A stretch of DNA of 64,000 nucleotides from Aquilaria yunnanensis. Lineage: Eukaryota > Streptophyta > Magnoliopsida > Malvales > Thymelaeaceae. How positions within the stretch are numbered: the stretch's first letter is position 1; each line of letters opens with the position of its first letter. The notes below the pieces were generated by a model, which saw only the letters and a list, made by a program, of their open reading frames with translations, ran no database searches and was not told where the DNA came from. Position numbers and translations under genes: made by a program. Location: NCBI GenBank assembly GCA_039654915.1, contig CM077599.1:82366001-82430000 (forward strand), given 5' to 3'. This document shows positions 36,149 through 48,869 of the stretch, piece after piece.

Positions 36149-36730
36149 CATGCAGATGCTTTCATGCAGATTCATGACCTCGGTTGTTATCTGGAAGAGG
36201 TGATGGAAGAGCAAGAGACAGGGAAATAATGAATTTGCAGGAATCTTGGCCTAAGTTGATCAGTTCAATTTTACTCTCTTTGTGAAAGGAGTTTAAGATT
36301 AAATTCTCGATTTGATTTGCAGAAAAACCCATACGCCTTCACCCCTCATAACAATTGATATTCTTCAAAAGGTTAAATGACGCCAATTATCGTGAAACTA
36401 TAAAATATGGCACCACTGTTCTGTTACTCTTAGATAGTGTTCTTCTCAATGCTGTAAATTTTAGTATGATAAATTTTAGAATTAAAAATGCCACTTTATA
36501 TGAAGTTTTCTGTTTCAGGTACAAGATAGAAGAGGGCTTTATTTGAAAAGAGTTTAGAACTCACTTTTTAAGTCTCTGCTTTTGGGCTGTATGGTTGGGA
36601 ATTCATGAGGTGTTTTTCAGAATATAACTTTTCACGCTCAATCTGTCATCTCAAGGAGAAAATCCCCTTATGTGTTAACTTGGCTGTTGTTGGGGACTAC
36701 TTCATTTAACATCGTCTTTTATCTCACAAC

Positions 36731-37141
36731 TAGAGGTGTAATCAGATCAAACTTTTATTAAGTAGCTCGAGCTCAATTTAATGCTTATCGAGTCTAGCTT
36801 TATTGAGCTCGATTCTAAAAATGAGCAAAATATTTTAAAGGGCTGAGTGTAAGATTATAAGTATCCTGCTCCTTTGTTAATGGGCCTAATAAGCCTTCAA
36901 TAATAACATATATAATATTTTAATTATCTAGTTACTCAAAAAATTAAACATAATAAGTTCTTAAAAGGCTTTTCATTTAAATCTGACAAATTTTTTTGCT
37001 GAGCTTAAGCTATAAAATTTAAGCTCGAGTAATTTGAGCTTAAACCCGAATAGTATTGATAGTTTAAGAGGCCAAGCCTAAACCTAGTAGTATTGATAGT
37101 TCAAGTGGCCTCAAACTCGACCCAGCTCATTTATACCCCTA
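36731..37141. mobile_element. hAT-like non-autonomous element, 411 bp
   Basis: The left end TAGAGGTGTAATCAG pairs with the reversed right end TAGGGGTATAAATGAG. Flanking 8-mers CTCACAAC (36723-36730) and CTCGCAAC (37142-37149) match at 7 of 8. The inside is rich in GAGCTCGAGCT-type subterminal motifs, typical of plant hAT MITEs. It lies ~580 bp downstream of the L4 stop. Confidence 0.75.
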
Positions 37142-37569
37142 CTCGCAACCCTTCAAACCCTCTTCATTAGACTTCGGGCTAAAGATGAGCTCAACCTCCT
37201 TTATCTCCAAGCATATTTCTTGTCGATGGAGCTTGGAAGTGGTCTTTAGGGTTGAGTGCAACTATCTGGCTCTGGGTTGTAATCAACACAACTCCTTGAT
37301 TTTAGCACCCTTCTTCTTCCTCATTGCTCTTCAGTTCTTGAAGTAAAAGTCTCTGCAGTTATTGAAGCGGTTTAGTTTGCCATTGGCTTTTGATGACTCA
37401 ACATCACCATTCTTTTTAATTGTGCACAATTCCTTTATACCTCTTCGAGGAGGCATAGTTTTTTCCCTCAAGATGGTAAGCTTGGTATTGATAGCGATTA
37501 GCAACTTAGAGAAATTACCCCTGATGCTATCCAATAACAAGCGGTTGCCCTTGGCCAGTTGTTTACTTT
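37142..37569. other. Short spacer between two hAT-like elements
   Basis: No recognised gene. A minus-strand reading (PPRRGIKELCTIKKNGDVES at about 37450-37390) resembles a fragment of a compositionally ordinary coding sequence but is too short to assign. Confidence 0.3.
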
Positions 37570-38025
37570 TAGGGGTATTCGTTCAGTTGGATCGACTTTA
37601 AATCGATCTGAATATAACAATCTAATTTATTTTTAGTTTAATCTAATTCAAATCATCCGAATTATATATTAAACCTATTTAAACCATATGAATTATAATT
37701 AATTTTTTTATTTTTATCCGAACCATCCAAATTATAATTCAGTTTATCCATTTTTTGTAATTCGATTCTTTTTTATTAAAACTAAACACATGATAATTGA
37801 AAAAAGAATAACATGAAAAAATATGAAAAGAATTGATAATATTTTATTTTATACACAAAAGTAAGAGTTGATTCATAATATATAGTACAAAATTAAACAA
37901 AAAACTTTACATATGTAGAGTTGATGGATATAATTATAAAATATGTATTATTATTCAATTTATTCAGTTTGTTCAGTTTTAAATAACAAGTCCGATAATT
38001 AAATAAGAACATTTCGCTTACATCT
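37570..38025. mobile_element. hAT-like non-autonomous element, 456 bp (borders tentative)
   Basis: Starts TAGGGGTATTCGTTCAG, the usual plant hAT MITE beginning, with AACCATCCAAATTATAAT-type interior. Flanking 8-mers TTTACTTT (37562-37569) and TTAACTTT (38026-38033) match 7 of 8. The right TIR is badly eroded. Interior phrases resemble the block at 54771-55323. Confidence 0.5.
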
Positions 38026-38324
38026 TTAACTTTCACATCTTCTAAATGCGTGCATCAAGCCATTTATCAATTGTATTTGGTTAGCGGAATAAGATTTTTG
38101 TTTTAGATTATTTTCAAACTAGTTTTGCATTTTTCTAGCTTAGTTATCTATTACAATTTGCAATTGAAAATGATTTAGTACCATAGAATTCCTTATCATC
38201 ATCGTATATTACTCCAATCCGAACTAGAATGAGGGCAATGATCTGAAGTTTACAGTGTCAATCAACTATTTAAAATCAATTACAATTTACAACTACAAGT
38301 TCACAGAGAAGTGACCAAGGTTTA

Positions 38325-38894
38325 CGTTAAATATCATTTTTTTATGCAAACTTTTTACGAAAAAGTCCCAAATTTCTAAATTCTCATTGTAAATTGGTAC
38401 TCAACCTCCATTTTGTTACATATCAATCCCAAACATTTATAATTCATTATATATTAGTCCCTCGCCTTAAAAAAAATTGAGTTGACATAAAAATATAATT
38501 TATAGAGAGGAAAAACTAATAATTTAAATAGTTTATTAACTATAAAAAAATTAGGATTTAGAGTAACTATATGAGAAAATAATTACCAAATAGTTTGAAT
38601 TCTAACATTTACATATTCATCTGGTGTTAATTTTTTAAATTTTAATTTAAACTATTTGGTACCTATTTTCATATAAATTCAATATGCATCATAATTTTTT
38701 AATAGTTAATAGATCATTTAAACTACCAATTTTTCTCTGTAAATTGTGTTTTTGTGTGAATTCAATCTTGCCTAAGAGCAGGGAATAGTATGCAACGAAG
38801 CACAAAAGTTTGAGACCAATGTGAAATGTAAGGGAGGTTGAGGATCAATTTGTAATAAGAATTAAAGGTTTGAGACTGTTTGTGCAATTTACCC
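38325..38894. mobile_element. MITE with long inverted ends (same style as 57856-58445)
   Basis: The right end read in reverse begins GGGTAAATTGCACAAACAGT, very like the ends of the MITE in the RbcX intron. The left end aligns over ~120 bp (TACTCAACCTCCATTTTG against ATCCTCAACCTCCCTTAC; ATCAATCCCAAAC against TTGGTCTCAAAC). No clear target duplication, so the left border is approximate. Confidence 0.55.
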
Positions 38895-39450
38895 ACAAAC
38901 AATTCTTCGTTAAAAAAGATTCTGAGGTGTACCCGTTGCACATGCACCAAGTTAACAAGCCGTTAGGAACCAGTAAGTCTGGGCTGTTGAAGGAAAGTTG
39001 GATTAGGTAGGATAAGTCAACAATTTTTATTATAATTATCACTAAATTACAAATTTAATTGGTAATCAAAATCAAGGAGATTTGAGATAATTATTATGAT
39101 TATCATAATAATGCTATTTGTACTTCTATTTTCTTTACAGCAGGTGAAATAAACAGAGCTAGTGCAAGTGAGATAGATTTGTATAATTTTATATGAATTA
39201 GGTCTTACGCACTGTGAGTTGATAATGTTAAAAAAAAAATTGTTTCATAATATGTGTTTTGTGCAAATCCGGTACAGTTTTGTGTGTTTGAAACTGAATG
39301 TCTATTAAATTATTTGCGTGTGTGTGCGTGTGTCTAGAGAGAGAGAGAATGAGAGTTTCTATTGTATGAAATTGGATTGCTCCTAAAATAATTTGAGTTT
39401 TTATAATGTACGAAACTGAATGTTATTATACGATACCGTATTATATATAT

Positions 39451-41053
39451 ACCCTAAATTACACTTTGTCCCTCTTGTTTAAAAATCTTTTAAAAGTTTC
39501 ATGAGGTTTTAATAAACTTACACTCACTCTCTACAGTCATTTCTTCATATTAAAATCAATAGATTAATTACACTTTGAGACCCAAACTCTAATTATTGTT
39601 TAAATTTTCTCCTTAACATATAAATTATTTCATTACTTGTCTTTTTCAAATAATATAACATATATATTGTTTCTTTCAGCTCACGATCTCCCAATTATTT
39701 TTTTAATGATTATATTTTTATTTATTTTTTATTATCTGTACATTTTCTTATCTTTATATTTTTAGTTTTTAAAATATTTCTAACTAAGGATATCATTTTT
39801 ATTTTAAAATTGATTGTATTTATTTATATGTTTCTATTTGGAAGCTTTACAAGTATCCTCATTTTTGTTTCTCAAAACTTATTATGGTAATTATTAAATC
39901 TAAAATCTAAGAAATGATAAAGCTTATAGTTACAATAATATGAAAACTCCAAAATCGATTTCATTTCAATTAATACATGATTAGTCATTTTGTTAAAAAT
40001 TTAGTTTTAGATATTTTTTCATTAACTAATTATTTTGTAAGAAGGTATTATTCAACAAAATGCTTATTAATTATTTTATTTTTTTATATTTATTGAGTAA
40101 TTAGTTATTTTTAAGATGCTCTCATTTAGTAATATGTTTCTTGATTTTTTAACCAAAAAATACACTAGTCTTTAGAATAATGGTGACGGCTAGAAAATGG
40201 AATACTACAAAGAGTAATGTCATTCATTGAATAGCACAATCTCTTGAGCGAGAATAATGATAAAAAATATTTTTCAGAAGAATATAAATATGAAGAGTTG
40301 GTGAATTGTAACCCAAAAGATAGTATTCTCTTAAGTCTTAACGATCTTAATTTTACTCGACATCAAAGATGAAGTGAAAGAACTATGACTTGAAACCATG
40401 TAAATACCTAAGAAATTGTTAAATAATCAATAAAAATTTTGCTGAACAAGACCTTCTTACAAAAACATTAATTAATGAATAAATATATAAAATTAAATTT
40501 TTAACAAGATGACAAATTATGTATAATTGAAATGAAAGCGATTTTAAAGTTTTCATATTATTGTAAATATAGGCTTTATCATTTCTTCGATTTAGATTTA
40601 ATAGTTATCATAATAAGTTTTGAAAAAAAATGAGGATGCTTGTAAAATTTCCAAATAGAAATATATAAATAAATAATTACAATCAATTTTACAATAAAAA
40701 TGATATCCTTAATTAGAAATATTTTAAAAATTAAAAATATAAAGATAAAAAAAGTATAGATAAGTAAAAATAAATAAAAATATAATCATAAGAAAAAAAA
40801 TAATTGGAAGATTGTAAGTTCAAGTGAACAATATACGTAAAGATATATTATATTATATTATTTGAAAAGACAAGTAATGAAATAATTTATATGTTAAGGA
40901 GAAAACTTAAACAAAAATTAGAGTTTGGGTCTCAGAGTGTAATTAATCCATTGATTTTAATATTAAAAAAAGGGTAAGTATAGGTTTCTTAAAACCTTAG
41001 GGGGTTTTTAAGAAGTTTTTGAAACAGGAGGGGGATGAAATGTAACTTAGGGT
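39451..41053. mobile_element. Foldback element: ~630-bp inverted arms, ~350-bp loop
   Basis: The left arm (39451 to about 40080) and right arm (about 40430 to 41053) are inverted copies over almost their whole length. Left start ACCCTAAATTACACTTTGTC versus reversed right start ACCCTAAGTTACATTTCATC; inner edges TTTTGTAAGAAGGTATTATT versus TTTTGTAAGAAGGTCTTGTT. Middle landmarks such as GAGACCCAAACTC and AAGGATATCATTTTTATT recur on both arms. The loop has no convincing ORF. No target duplication is recognisable. If transcribed, it would form a very long, imperfect double-stranded RNA. Confidence 0.85.
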
Positions 41054-41085
41054 AAACCTCTGGGGACAAATTGTATTTCTCCCTA

Positions 41086-41196
<111 letters not shown>

Positions 41197-41699
41197 CTTC
41201 CTACTATAGGAAATTGGGTTACTATTATACAAAATTGAGTTGATGTTGTATGAATTCGAGTTTTGGTAATGTATGAAATTGAAAATTACTTATATTGTAG
41301 GAACTATTTGAATAGAACTAACTAAAACTGTTTGGAATAAAGTGTGCAAATACAAAAATGAAACATCATGATATAACTAGCATTTCAGTTAGTACAGAAA
41401 CAGAGTCAGAAGGACACAAATTTCTATTTTATGAGTGTCAAATTCTTACTATATAAAACTAAATTTCTAATGTATGTAACTGGATTCTCATTGGATGAAT
41501 TGAGAAACCCATATAAGAAGACAAGTTTGTGTTGTATGAGAGTAAAATTCCTATGGAATGAAACGGAATTCCTATCATACACAAATGTGAACTTGAATCT
41601 TTTCCATAAGGTCTAGTGAACTCTCTTAATATGGAATTGAAATTTTAATATATGAAACTCTTCAAATATGATTGTAGTAAAAAAGAAAAATAACTAATA

Positions 41700-41933
41700 C
41701 TCCCTCCGTCCCACTTTTTTGGTTTGATTTGACTTTTTTGATTAGTTTGACTAAATTTATTTATATTATTGGTTGTTAGAAAAAAAATTTTAAAAAATAT
41801 CTTTAAAAACTATAGGTCTTGATTTATCATTCATATATAAAAGTTTTCATTTATATGTTAAAATGTTGAAAATAAAAAATTATAGATTAATTGCTGAAAA
41901 GTGAATAGTGGAAAGAATTTGGGATAGATAGAA
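41700..41933. mobile_element. Stowaway-type MITE (Tc1/mariner), copy 1
   Basis: Starts at a TA dinucleotide with CTCCCTCCGTCCCACTTTTT, the Stowaway signature, and ends GGGATAGATAGAA before TA, the eroded inverse. The interior phrase AAAACTATAGGTCTTGATTT recurs in copy 2 at 54462-54692. About 234 bp, no coding capacity. Confidence 0.85.
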
Positions 41934-42806
41934 TATATTTTTTTATAATTATCATATTTGTCATTTTGAAAACTTTTTTTTCAATACCTACTATGTTTAT
42001 CATTATGAAAAAGAAAAAGAAGTTAATATTAATTATCCTAAAAAAATTGGTGACTTATCTCTATTTAACTTTAATTTTCATTTTCTCCACTAACCTAATT
42101 TTGATGGAAAGGTAACAAAAGTTAACTTGATATATATACACCATGGGCATAATTGCAAGCCTGAAAGCTAATATGTAACTATAACAACCGATAAATAGGT
42201 AGCAGACAAATTTGTAATGTCAGCCAGGTAAGAGGCAAGCACATGGAACAACCTGCTCCAAATCAAATTAGGCTGTCCCTTTCTCATGTATGCTATGGCA
42301 CAACATAACGAGTGGTTACAAGAACAAGAGTGAGGAGCCACGTGACCTGCCCACCCCCCAAAATAAATTTTGTTCTTCTATGGCTGTTTCTTTGCTAGAA
42401 CCAGACCCTGCCAAAATTCACTCACTTTCATGGCAAAGGGACAAAGCCAAATTTAGCGAGAACAATTTTAAGGTCAGTTCAGACAGGTAGGTCCATGAAG
42501 CTATTGGAAAATGCAATAAACCCAGATGAAAAGAAAAAGAAGGCAAATCTTATTGAGCTGCAAAATCAGCACACGCTTTATACACGCAAGTATCATTTGG
42601 ATTGGAGCCGAGCAATTTGCACTGTGAAATTGGGAAACAAATAAAACTGTGGAATTAATTTACCTATCTATTGGTCCGTTGCCGTTGTCACTGATCACAT
42701 ACTGCAGCAGATGTTGAAGTTCCCGTCTTGTCTGGGCTGGCCTCAGCAGGTGAAGGCGAGAGATTCTCTTGATGAATTTTAAGTTCAGTGCAGGTAACAG
42801 CAGAGA
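41934..42806 (-). other. Spacer and 3' UTR of the SRF8-like gene
   Basis: AT-rich up to ~42120. 42240-42806 has higher complexity and is probably the 3' UTR of the minus-strand receptor kinase, whose stop codon is at 42807. No separate gene supported. Confidence 0.5.
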
Positions 42807-45800
42807 TCACACATCAATGACCTCGTGATCAGGCGTTCTATAAGAGAATCCTGATTCATCGCTAGATCTCCTTTTTACCACACTTGCTCTTTGTACTAGC
42901 CTCACTAGAGCTTGGACAACTTCCGACATTGGAGGCCGAAACTCAGGCTCAGGCTAAGTAGCAAATAAGGAACCAAATCAACAGGATGCCTAGAACTAGC
43001 CGCCTGCTAGAGGCAAGCATGTGCAAGTGTGCCACTTATCAACTGCAGCTAAGCTAATGACACAATTGGAAAATAAATTACCTGAACACAGAGAGCTATT
43101 ATGTCTGCAAAACGTGACAGGGACTTTGCAGGATACATCCCATTAAGAGCAGGATCAACCATTTTTGCAAGTGCATCTATATCATGCAATTGTGGGGTTG
43201 CCCATCTAACAAGAGATTGCTCGGGCCTTGGCCTTGAACTGAACAAAAGGAAAATGTCAACGTTAGCAAAAGCTAGCCAGGGAAGGTAAATACATCATTT
43301 GTGCTTTGTGCAGCAAGATATAGAACTCATACAGTAGTATCACATATACCTATCCAGAGGCTTACGACCGGTCAAAAGCTCTAACATTACCACCCCAAAG
43401 CTGTACACATCACTTTTTACAGTATATACTCCTGACAAAGCAAACTCTGGAGCACTATAACCAAATGAACCAACCATCTGCGTTGAAACCTGCAAAATGA
43501 AGATCAAAATGGTTTCAGCGAGCAAAGCATGCTCTTCTTAGTTCAGCAGCTGCACATAGATCACATAGCATATGAAGATAAAAGCTAGGTCCTAACCAAT
43601 GCAAATGTTTCACCTGTCTTTCTGTATTTGGTGTCAAAGCAGCTAACCCACAGTCTGACAAATGCGGATTGAGCTCTTCATCAAGTAAAATGTTTGCTGA
43701 CTTAAAGTTCCTATGCACAACCGAAGGCAGGCAGACCTCATGCAAGTACCTGAAGAGAAGATACTATAGTACACTTATCCAAAAACCCTCTATGTTACAC
43801 GGCCGTACATAAGCCTACCAAGGAGGAAGAAGAGAGAGAACACATGAAATGCCATGACAATTTACATACTCTAAAGCTCGTGCGGTGCCAAGAGCTACTC
43901 TAACACGGGCATTCCAACCCAGTCTCTTTCCACCATCATCAGCAAAGTGCAGCATGTCGTGAAGACTCCCAGTGCCTACATATTCATATACCAAAAGCCG
44001 CTGGCCATACTCAGCACAGTACCCAGCTAGTGAAACAATGTTGGGATGTCTCAAGCGGGACATGTTTGAAACAGCTTCCAGAAAATTATCTTCTTCTTGT
44101 AGTGAAAGTGCAGCATTATCGATTTTCTTCACAGCCATTACCTAGATTGAACCAAATGCAGAGCAACTCTGTCATCACTTGAACATTAAGGTAAAAGAGT
44201 GTGATAAGAAAACAATATATGAAAACAGCTAATCAGCCATATTCTAGTTAAACCCAACTTACTCGACATACATTTGTCCAGATGGCTATAATAGTTAAGA
44301 CGCCATTTATATGTATGACGGACACATGCATACCTTTCCGTTGGGAAATTCTGCCCTGTAAACACGACCAAGAGAACCTTCACCAATTATATTTTCTTGA
44401 CCAAAGCTATTTGTTGCAGTTTGGAGGGTAGCAACAGTGTATGAAGTTGCAGTAATTGGTGACTTTATTCTCTTAACTGAACCATTTTTGGACACACTCT
44501 CAACAGTCAAATTCTCCATTGGTGGTGCCTTTAAATCTGTGACAGCAGCAACATTTTTCACTCGCTGCTCTTGCATCTCAGAGCTTGCTGCAAAAAAAAA
44601 AAAAATCGATAAAAATATGCTTAAAAGGGATATCATGAGACAATGGGCTGGAAAGGAAAAAGGAATAATAGACTGACTACCCTAAGATTTCCTGCTCAAT
44701 GTAAAACAATTTTGATTCAATGATGTACAGTCCAAAACAATAGCAGACAATAAAATAAGCACACAAACATACTCTCGTTGGATCGAACTGAAAGATTTCC
44801 CACTGAAGTTCTTGCACCAACGACCTTCTTCTTGTTCTTCCGGAAGCAAAAGATGAACACAAGGAAAGCTAGGGCCACAAGAAACAAGGAACCTAATACA
44901 ATTCCAATTACTGCTCCAGCTGACAATCTGTCGTTAGAGCCTGACGTTTGACCGTCAGAATTTGCAGGTGTATGGGGCCCTGATCCCGGGTGAGTTTGAT
45001 TGCGATGAGATCTACCCGGAGGAGGTGGAGAATATGGTGGTGGAGGTGGGGCAGGACCATTATCGAAGGAATTCCCGCCAGAGCTATTTGATCATGAGGA
45101 TATGAAGTTAAATCTGATTCTAACAAACTACACAACTAAAAGACAATCCCTACCCTACTTCCCCACCCAAAGGATCACTTACATAAACGTCTGGATTGAA
45201 CTAAGCTCTCGAGGAATCCATCCACTGAAATTATTGTTTGCCACATTTCTGCTCAAAACCAGCACGGGTAAGATGGAGATAAATCACACTGCAAAACCTT
45301 AACCAAGAAAAAAAGGAATCGGGAACTTACAGAGTATCCAGAGGCAAGCCAACAAGGACATTAAGAGTACCAGTCAATTGATTGTTCTGCAAGAAGCTGG
45401 TATAAACCAAGATGGGGTGAGTATTCTAATATAGCAACAGTCTTTCTTATTTTTCCTCTTCTTTTGGTTTAAATGAAAAAGCAGTTTGCTTACAGCATAG
45501 AAATATTGGTCAATGAACTAAAAGAATTTGGAAGATCCCCGCTGAAGTTGTTGAATGAAACATCCCTGAATCAACAAATGTGGCATACAGAATACATTAT
45601 ACATAGGCAACCATCAAGAAATTATTTCCTATTCTCCTAAACTGATTTTATTATCTGATCTACTAGATTTACATCATTCGGTTCTCATGTATGAATTAAG
45701 CAAATTATCCACTCATCTAAGTGAATACCATAATTTCTCTACGTTTTCAGGAAATTTCATGAACCTGAAAGCTTAATTCCCATGGCTCCTTGAGAGAGAA

Positions 45801-47372
45801 AAACAAATACAACCTACGAGATACATATAAAGCTATTCACGTTTCAAGATGATTCATGCCAGCTCTTTTCATTTTACTTATAACAGAATATCTAAGTGAA
45901 AAAAAAATGAGGAAAACTTGTTTAGTCATTTTTCAAAGAATATCGCAACAAATGCACCTGGAACCCTAAAAAAAAAACAGAGACACACACAAACACATAG
46001 ACATAGAGGTAATAATGGACAACAACAGAAGAGTAAGATCAAGCTGGACATCTTACAAGGCTGACAGGTCAGCAAGATTAGCAAAGATGTCACCAATCGT
46101 TTGTGAGAGTGAATTGCGGCTTAAGTTTCTGCAGAGGTTACAGAATATGAAATGATCAGATGTCTGTTTTGCTATTAATTCTTAATGAACAAATAATAGG
46201 TGAAAAATTCAAGATAAGCCACTTACAAGTATGTAAGAGACACCATGGTAGACACAGAATAAGGCAGATTCCCAGTGAAGTTGTTGCTTGCAAGATTACT
46301 TAATAATAAAATAATTAAAATTTTGTTTCATCATCAACAAGAAAAGATTTCAAGTTCAAAAAACTAAAACAATGATTTGAGCAGCGAAATTACAGTGTAG
46401 TAAGATTCGGAGGTAACTGATATGGGATGGTATCGTGAATGTGGTTCCTGCTCAAATCACTAGCAGAACAAACAATTACAGATTGATTAAGAGGTTAGCC
46501 AATCAAGAAGAATAGTGTTGCATAAAAACAAAAGATGGAACCAATAGTGTCGGACAATAGCCTTACAGTTTCCTGAGGGACATTAGGTCCGACAGCAAAT
46601 ATCCCAAGGTTCCTGTGAGTCCTAAACCAGATATATCACTGCTCCAAAAACAACCCATCACACATTAGAACAACAATAAGCCACTAGAGAGAAAGCTTAA
46701 CAAACTTCATTTACAGTCCCACCATACATGGATACAACAGCTGAGCCGTTGCAAGTGACACCTTTCCATGATTCTCCACATGGATCACCTCCACTACTTT
46801 TCCAGTTGGTAAGCTCTGAAGAGCTATTTAATGATGTGTACAACACCTGAAGAGCTTGAGCTGTCAACAATGAAGTAAATTAGAGACATTTAAACTATAA
46901 TCGCAAATTAATCACACATATTGGACTCCAACCATGAACTAATCCGTGGACTAAAAAGATGAAATGCTGAACAAAAAAATAAACTTGGAAAAGAAAAAAA
47001 ATGAACTTTGGATCTTCATTTTGTATTCCTAGAGCTTCCCCCGCAATTTCTCCAGAAACAAACAAAAAAAAAAAGTCAAGACTTGAATTTCCCTCCACTG
47101 CCAAAGATTCAATCTTCAACAACACACTTCTTCTATTCTAAGTGCTAACCAAATTGGGGGGGATGCGGCTACTAAAAGCAGACTAAAAGTAGCATAAACC
47201 CAACAAATCTTATAGAAAATTCTGAAATATCCATCGATCAACAAAAAAAAAACACGAACTTACCATCAGAAGAATCAGTGTTGCATCGAACAGGTGGCAG
47301 AGCAAAGACGGATAAGACCAAGATCAACCGAGTGAGGAAAAAGCGAGAAAACAGACCCCCAATGACAGCCAT
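42807..47372 (-). CDS. SRF8: STRUBBELIG-receptor family LRR receptor-like kinase (SRF8-like), 714 aa, 16 exons
   Basis: Plasma-membrane receptor of the LRR-V family. Exons in transcript order: 47372-47264, 46860-46728, 46638-46567, 46459-46394, 46298-46227, 46128-46057, 45565-45494, 45396-45331, 45248-45183, 45083-44773, 44587-44334, 44141-43870, 43749-43614, 43489-43350, 43238-43082, 42953-42807; 2145 nt, in frame. Signal peptide ~1-30; LRR N-cap with [15 protein letters not shown]; about six LRRs, mostly one per 66- or 72-nt exon with identical phase; Pro-rich juxtamembrane stretch ~253-266; membrane span ~297-323; kinase ~410-685. The Gly loop is GEGSLGRVY and Lys436 is present, but the catalytic HRD is HRN (534-536) and DFG is DCG (554-556), so it is probably catalytically weak or dead, as known for SUB/SRF proteins. 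The C-terminal [17 protein letters not shown] tail matches SRF8. Confidence 0.95.
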
Positions 47373-47812
47373 TGTAGCCCAGGAAGCAAGCTTCTGGTAG
47401 CTCCTCTGTGGTCACGGGCAGGGATGAGGATCCGGATCAGGCGAGGGTCGGCGCATGACGGAGGCTAAGGACGGGAAGACGGAGGCGGGGGAGAGAGGAG
47501 AAGGAAGTGGATGGGGGAGGGAAGCAGAGGGGGAAGAAGCACTGGCATTAAAGGGGAAGGGGGAAGGTAGGAGGAAGAGAGGAGGGAGTGAGATTCGAAG
47601 CTTGAGTTGAGAGAGAAGTGAGCGAGTAAAGAAGAGAGAGAGTGGGGCGTGTCGGCAAAAAAGGAGAGTGAAAAAGGAAGAAATAATGAATGGGAGGAGG
47701 AGATCGGAAGGTTAGTTTGGAGTAGGCAGGAACAGGCAACGTATGACAACTTCTCAGGTTGAACGCTACGCACACCACTTAGCTGTCACTTTCTCACTTT
47801 CGTTATACTTTT
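47373..47812 (-). promoter_or_regulatory. 5' UTR and promoter of the SRF8-like gene
   Basis: On the minus strand 47465-47700 is strongly pyrimidine-rich (runs of CTCTCC / TTCCCC), common in plant 5' UTRs and core promoters. A 102-codon upstream reading (47773-47465, starting MRSVQPEKL) would be a uORF if transcription starts that far up; its composition follows the pyrimidine tract, so it is probably not protein-coding. Confidence 0.4.
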
Positions 47813-48860
47813 GGCCTAAGGCCACTTTTAGCCCTCAAACTTGAATAACTCAGACACTTAACCCCTTCAATGTTGACTCAAACCAACTCGCCCCTGAACT
47901 TGCAAAATGGTACACTTTAGCCTTTTTTTACGCTTGTGTGCATCACATGATGTCTTTACCTAAACGACATCCCGCTCCCATTTGTTTCTTGAGTACCTCT
48001 ATATTGCTCAAATTCTTTTTTGGGACAAGGGTTGGTGTCCTTCACGGCCACCGTGGAACTGTCGTAGATACCACCTTGTACACTATCCCCAAGCTTCCTT
48101 TCCCTAGCAATCTTCGTCGATGCCTACAGCAATTCCTTTAGTTCGAACTGTTTTCGCCACTTGAAGAACACCAGTTTCCTTCGATCCATATGTTGGTATT
48201 GTTGCTGTTGTAAAGCTTTTTATTCGCACACTGGATTTTTTCAACAAATTCTATGGTAATCAGCTAAAGAACTCTTTGTTGGTCAAATTGAGAAGAGAGA
48301 CAAAAAGATATGGGATTGGATTGGTGGGGTCATCGTTCTACAGCTTGAGGGTCGTCAGATGGGTCAAGCCAAAAACCACACGCATCACATTCTCAGCCAT
48401 CAATGACTCACTTCTCCACCTCTCGTCCTCCTTAAACGCTCTTTGGATCATCGAATTGGACGGCTCTTTCATCCTCTCATCTTTTTCCTCGATGAGCCCT
48501 TGTTTATGTGAAAAAGCAAGATGCTGTTTGAGACACTGTAGTAATAGTAATACTCATCATCTAAGCTGGCTTGTTCTTCAAAATCCTCTCCGTCCACAAT
48601 GGTGGTAGAGATTTAGTGGTAGTATTTCGGTACATCTTAGAGATTTGAGTCCAAATCACTTCCATTTGTTTTAAAGAAATCGACGAAAAGGATTATGAAC
48701 TAAAACACAAAATAAAATCAACTAAAAATAGAAAAATGAAAAAAGAAAGAGATGAGAAACAAATGAAAAAGCAAGTTTAGAAGGTGAGTTGGACCAAGTT
48801 GAGGTTGAGGGGGTTACGTATCAGGTCATTCAAGTTCGAGCATGAAAATGGCTTTAGGCC
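47813..48860. mobile_element. MULE-like non-autonomous element (Pack-MULE candidate), 1048 bp
   Basis: The left end GGCCTAAGGCCACTTTTAGC pairs with the reversed right end GGCCTAAAGCCATTTTCATG, and similarity continues ~90 bp (AACTTGAAT, TAACCCC.TCAA, CCAACTC). Flanking 9-mers TATACTTTT (47804-47812) and TATACCTTT (48861-48869) match 8 of 9, as for Mutator elements. The interior (~47940-48610) is of higher GC with two unassigned + strand readings, 47938-48141 and 48276-48608, so it may carry a captured gene fragment. It lies ~440 bp upstream of the SRF8-like start. Confidence 0.7.
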
Positions 48861-48869
48861 TATACCTTT

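Noticed and set aside
47465..47773. 102-codon ORF upstream of the SRF8-like gene
   Set aside because: Ser/Pro/Leu-rich reading of a pyrimidine tract; more likely leader sequence than a protein gene.
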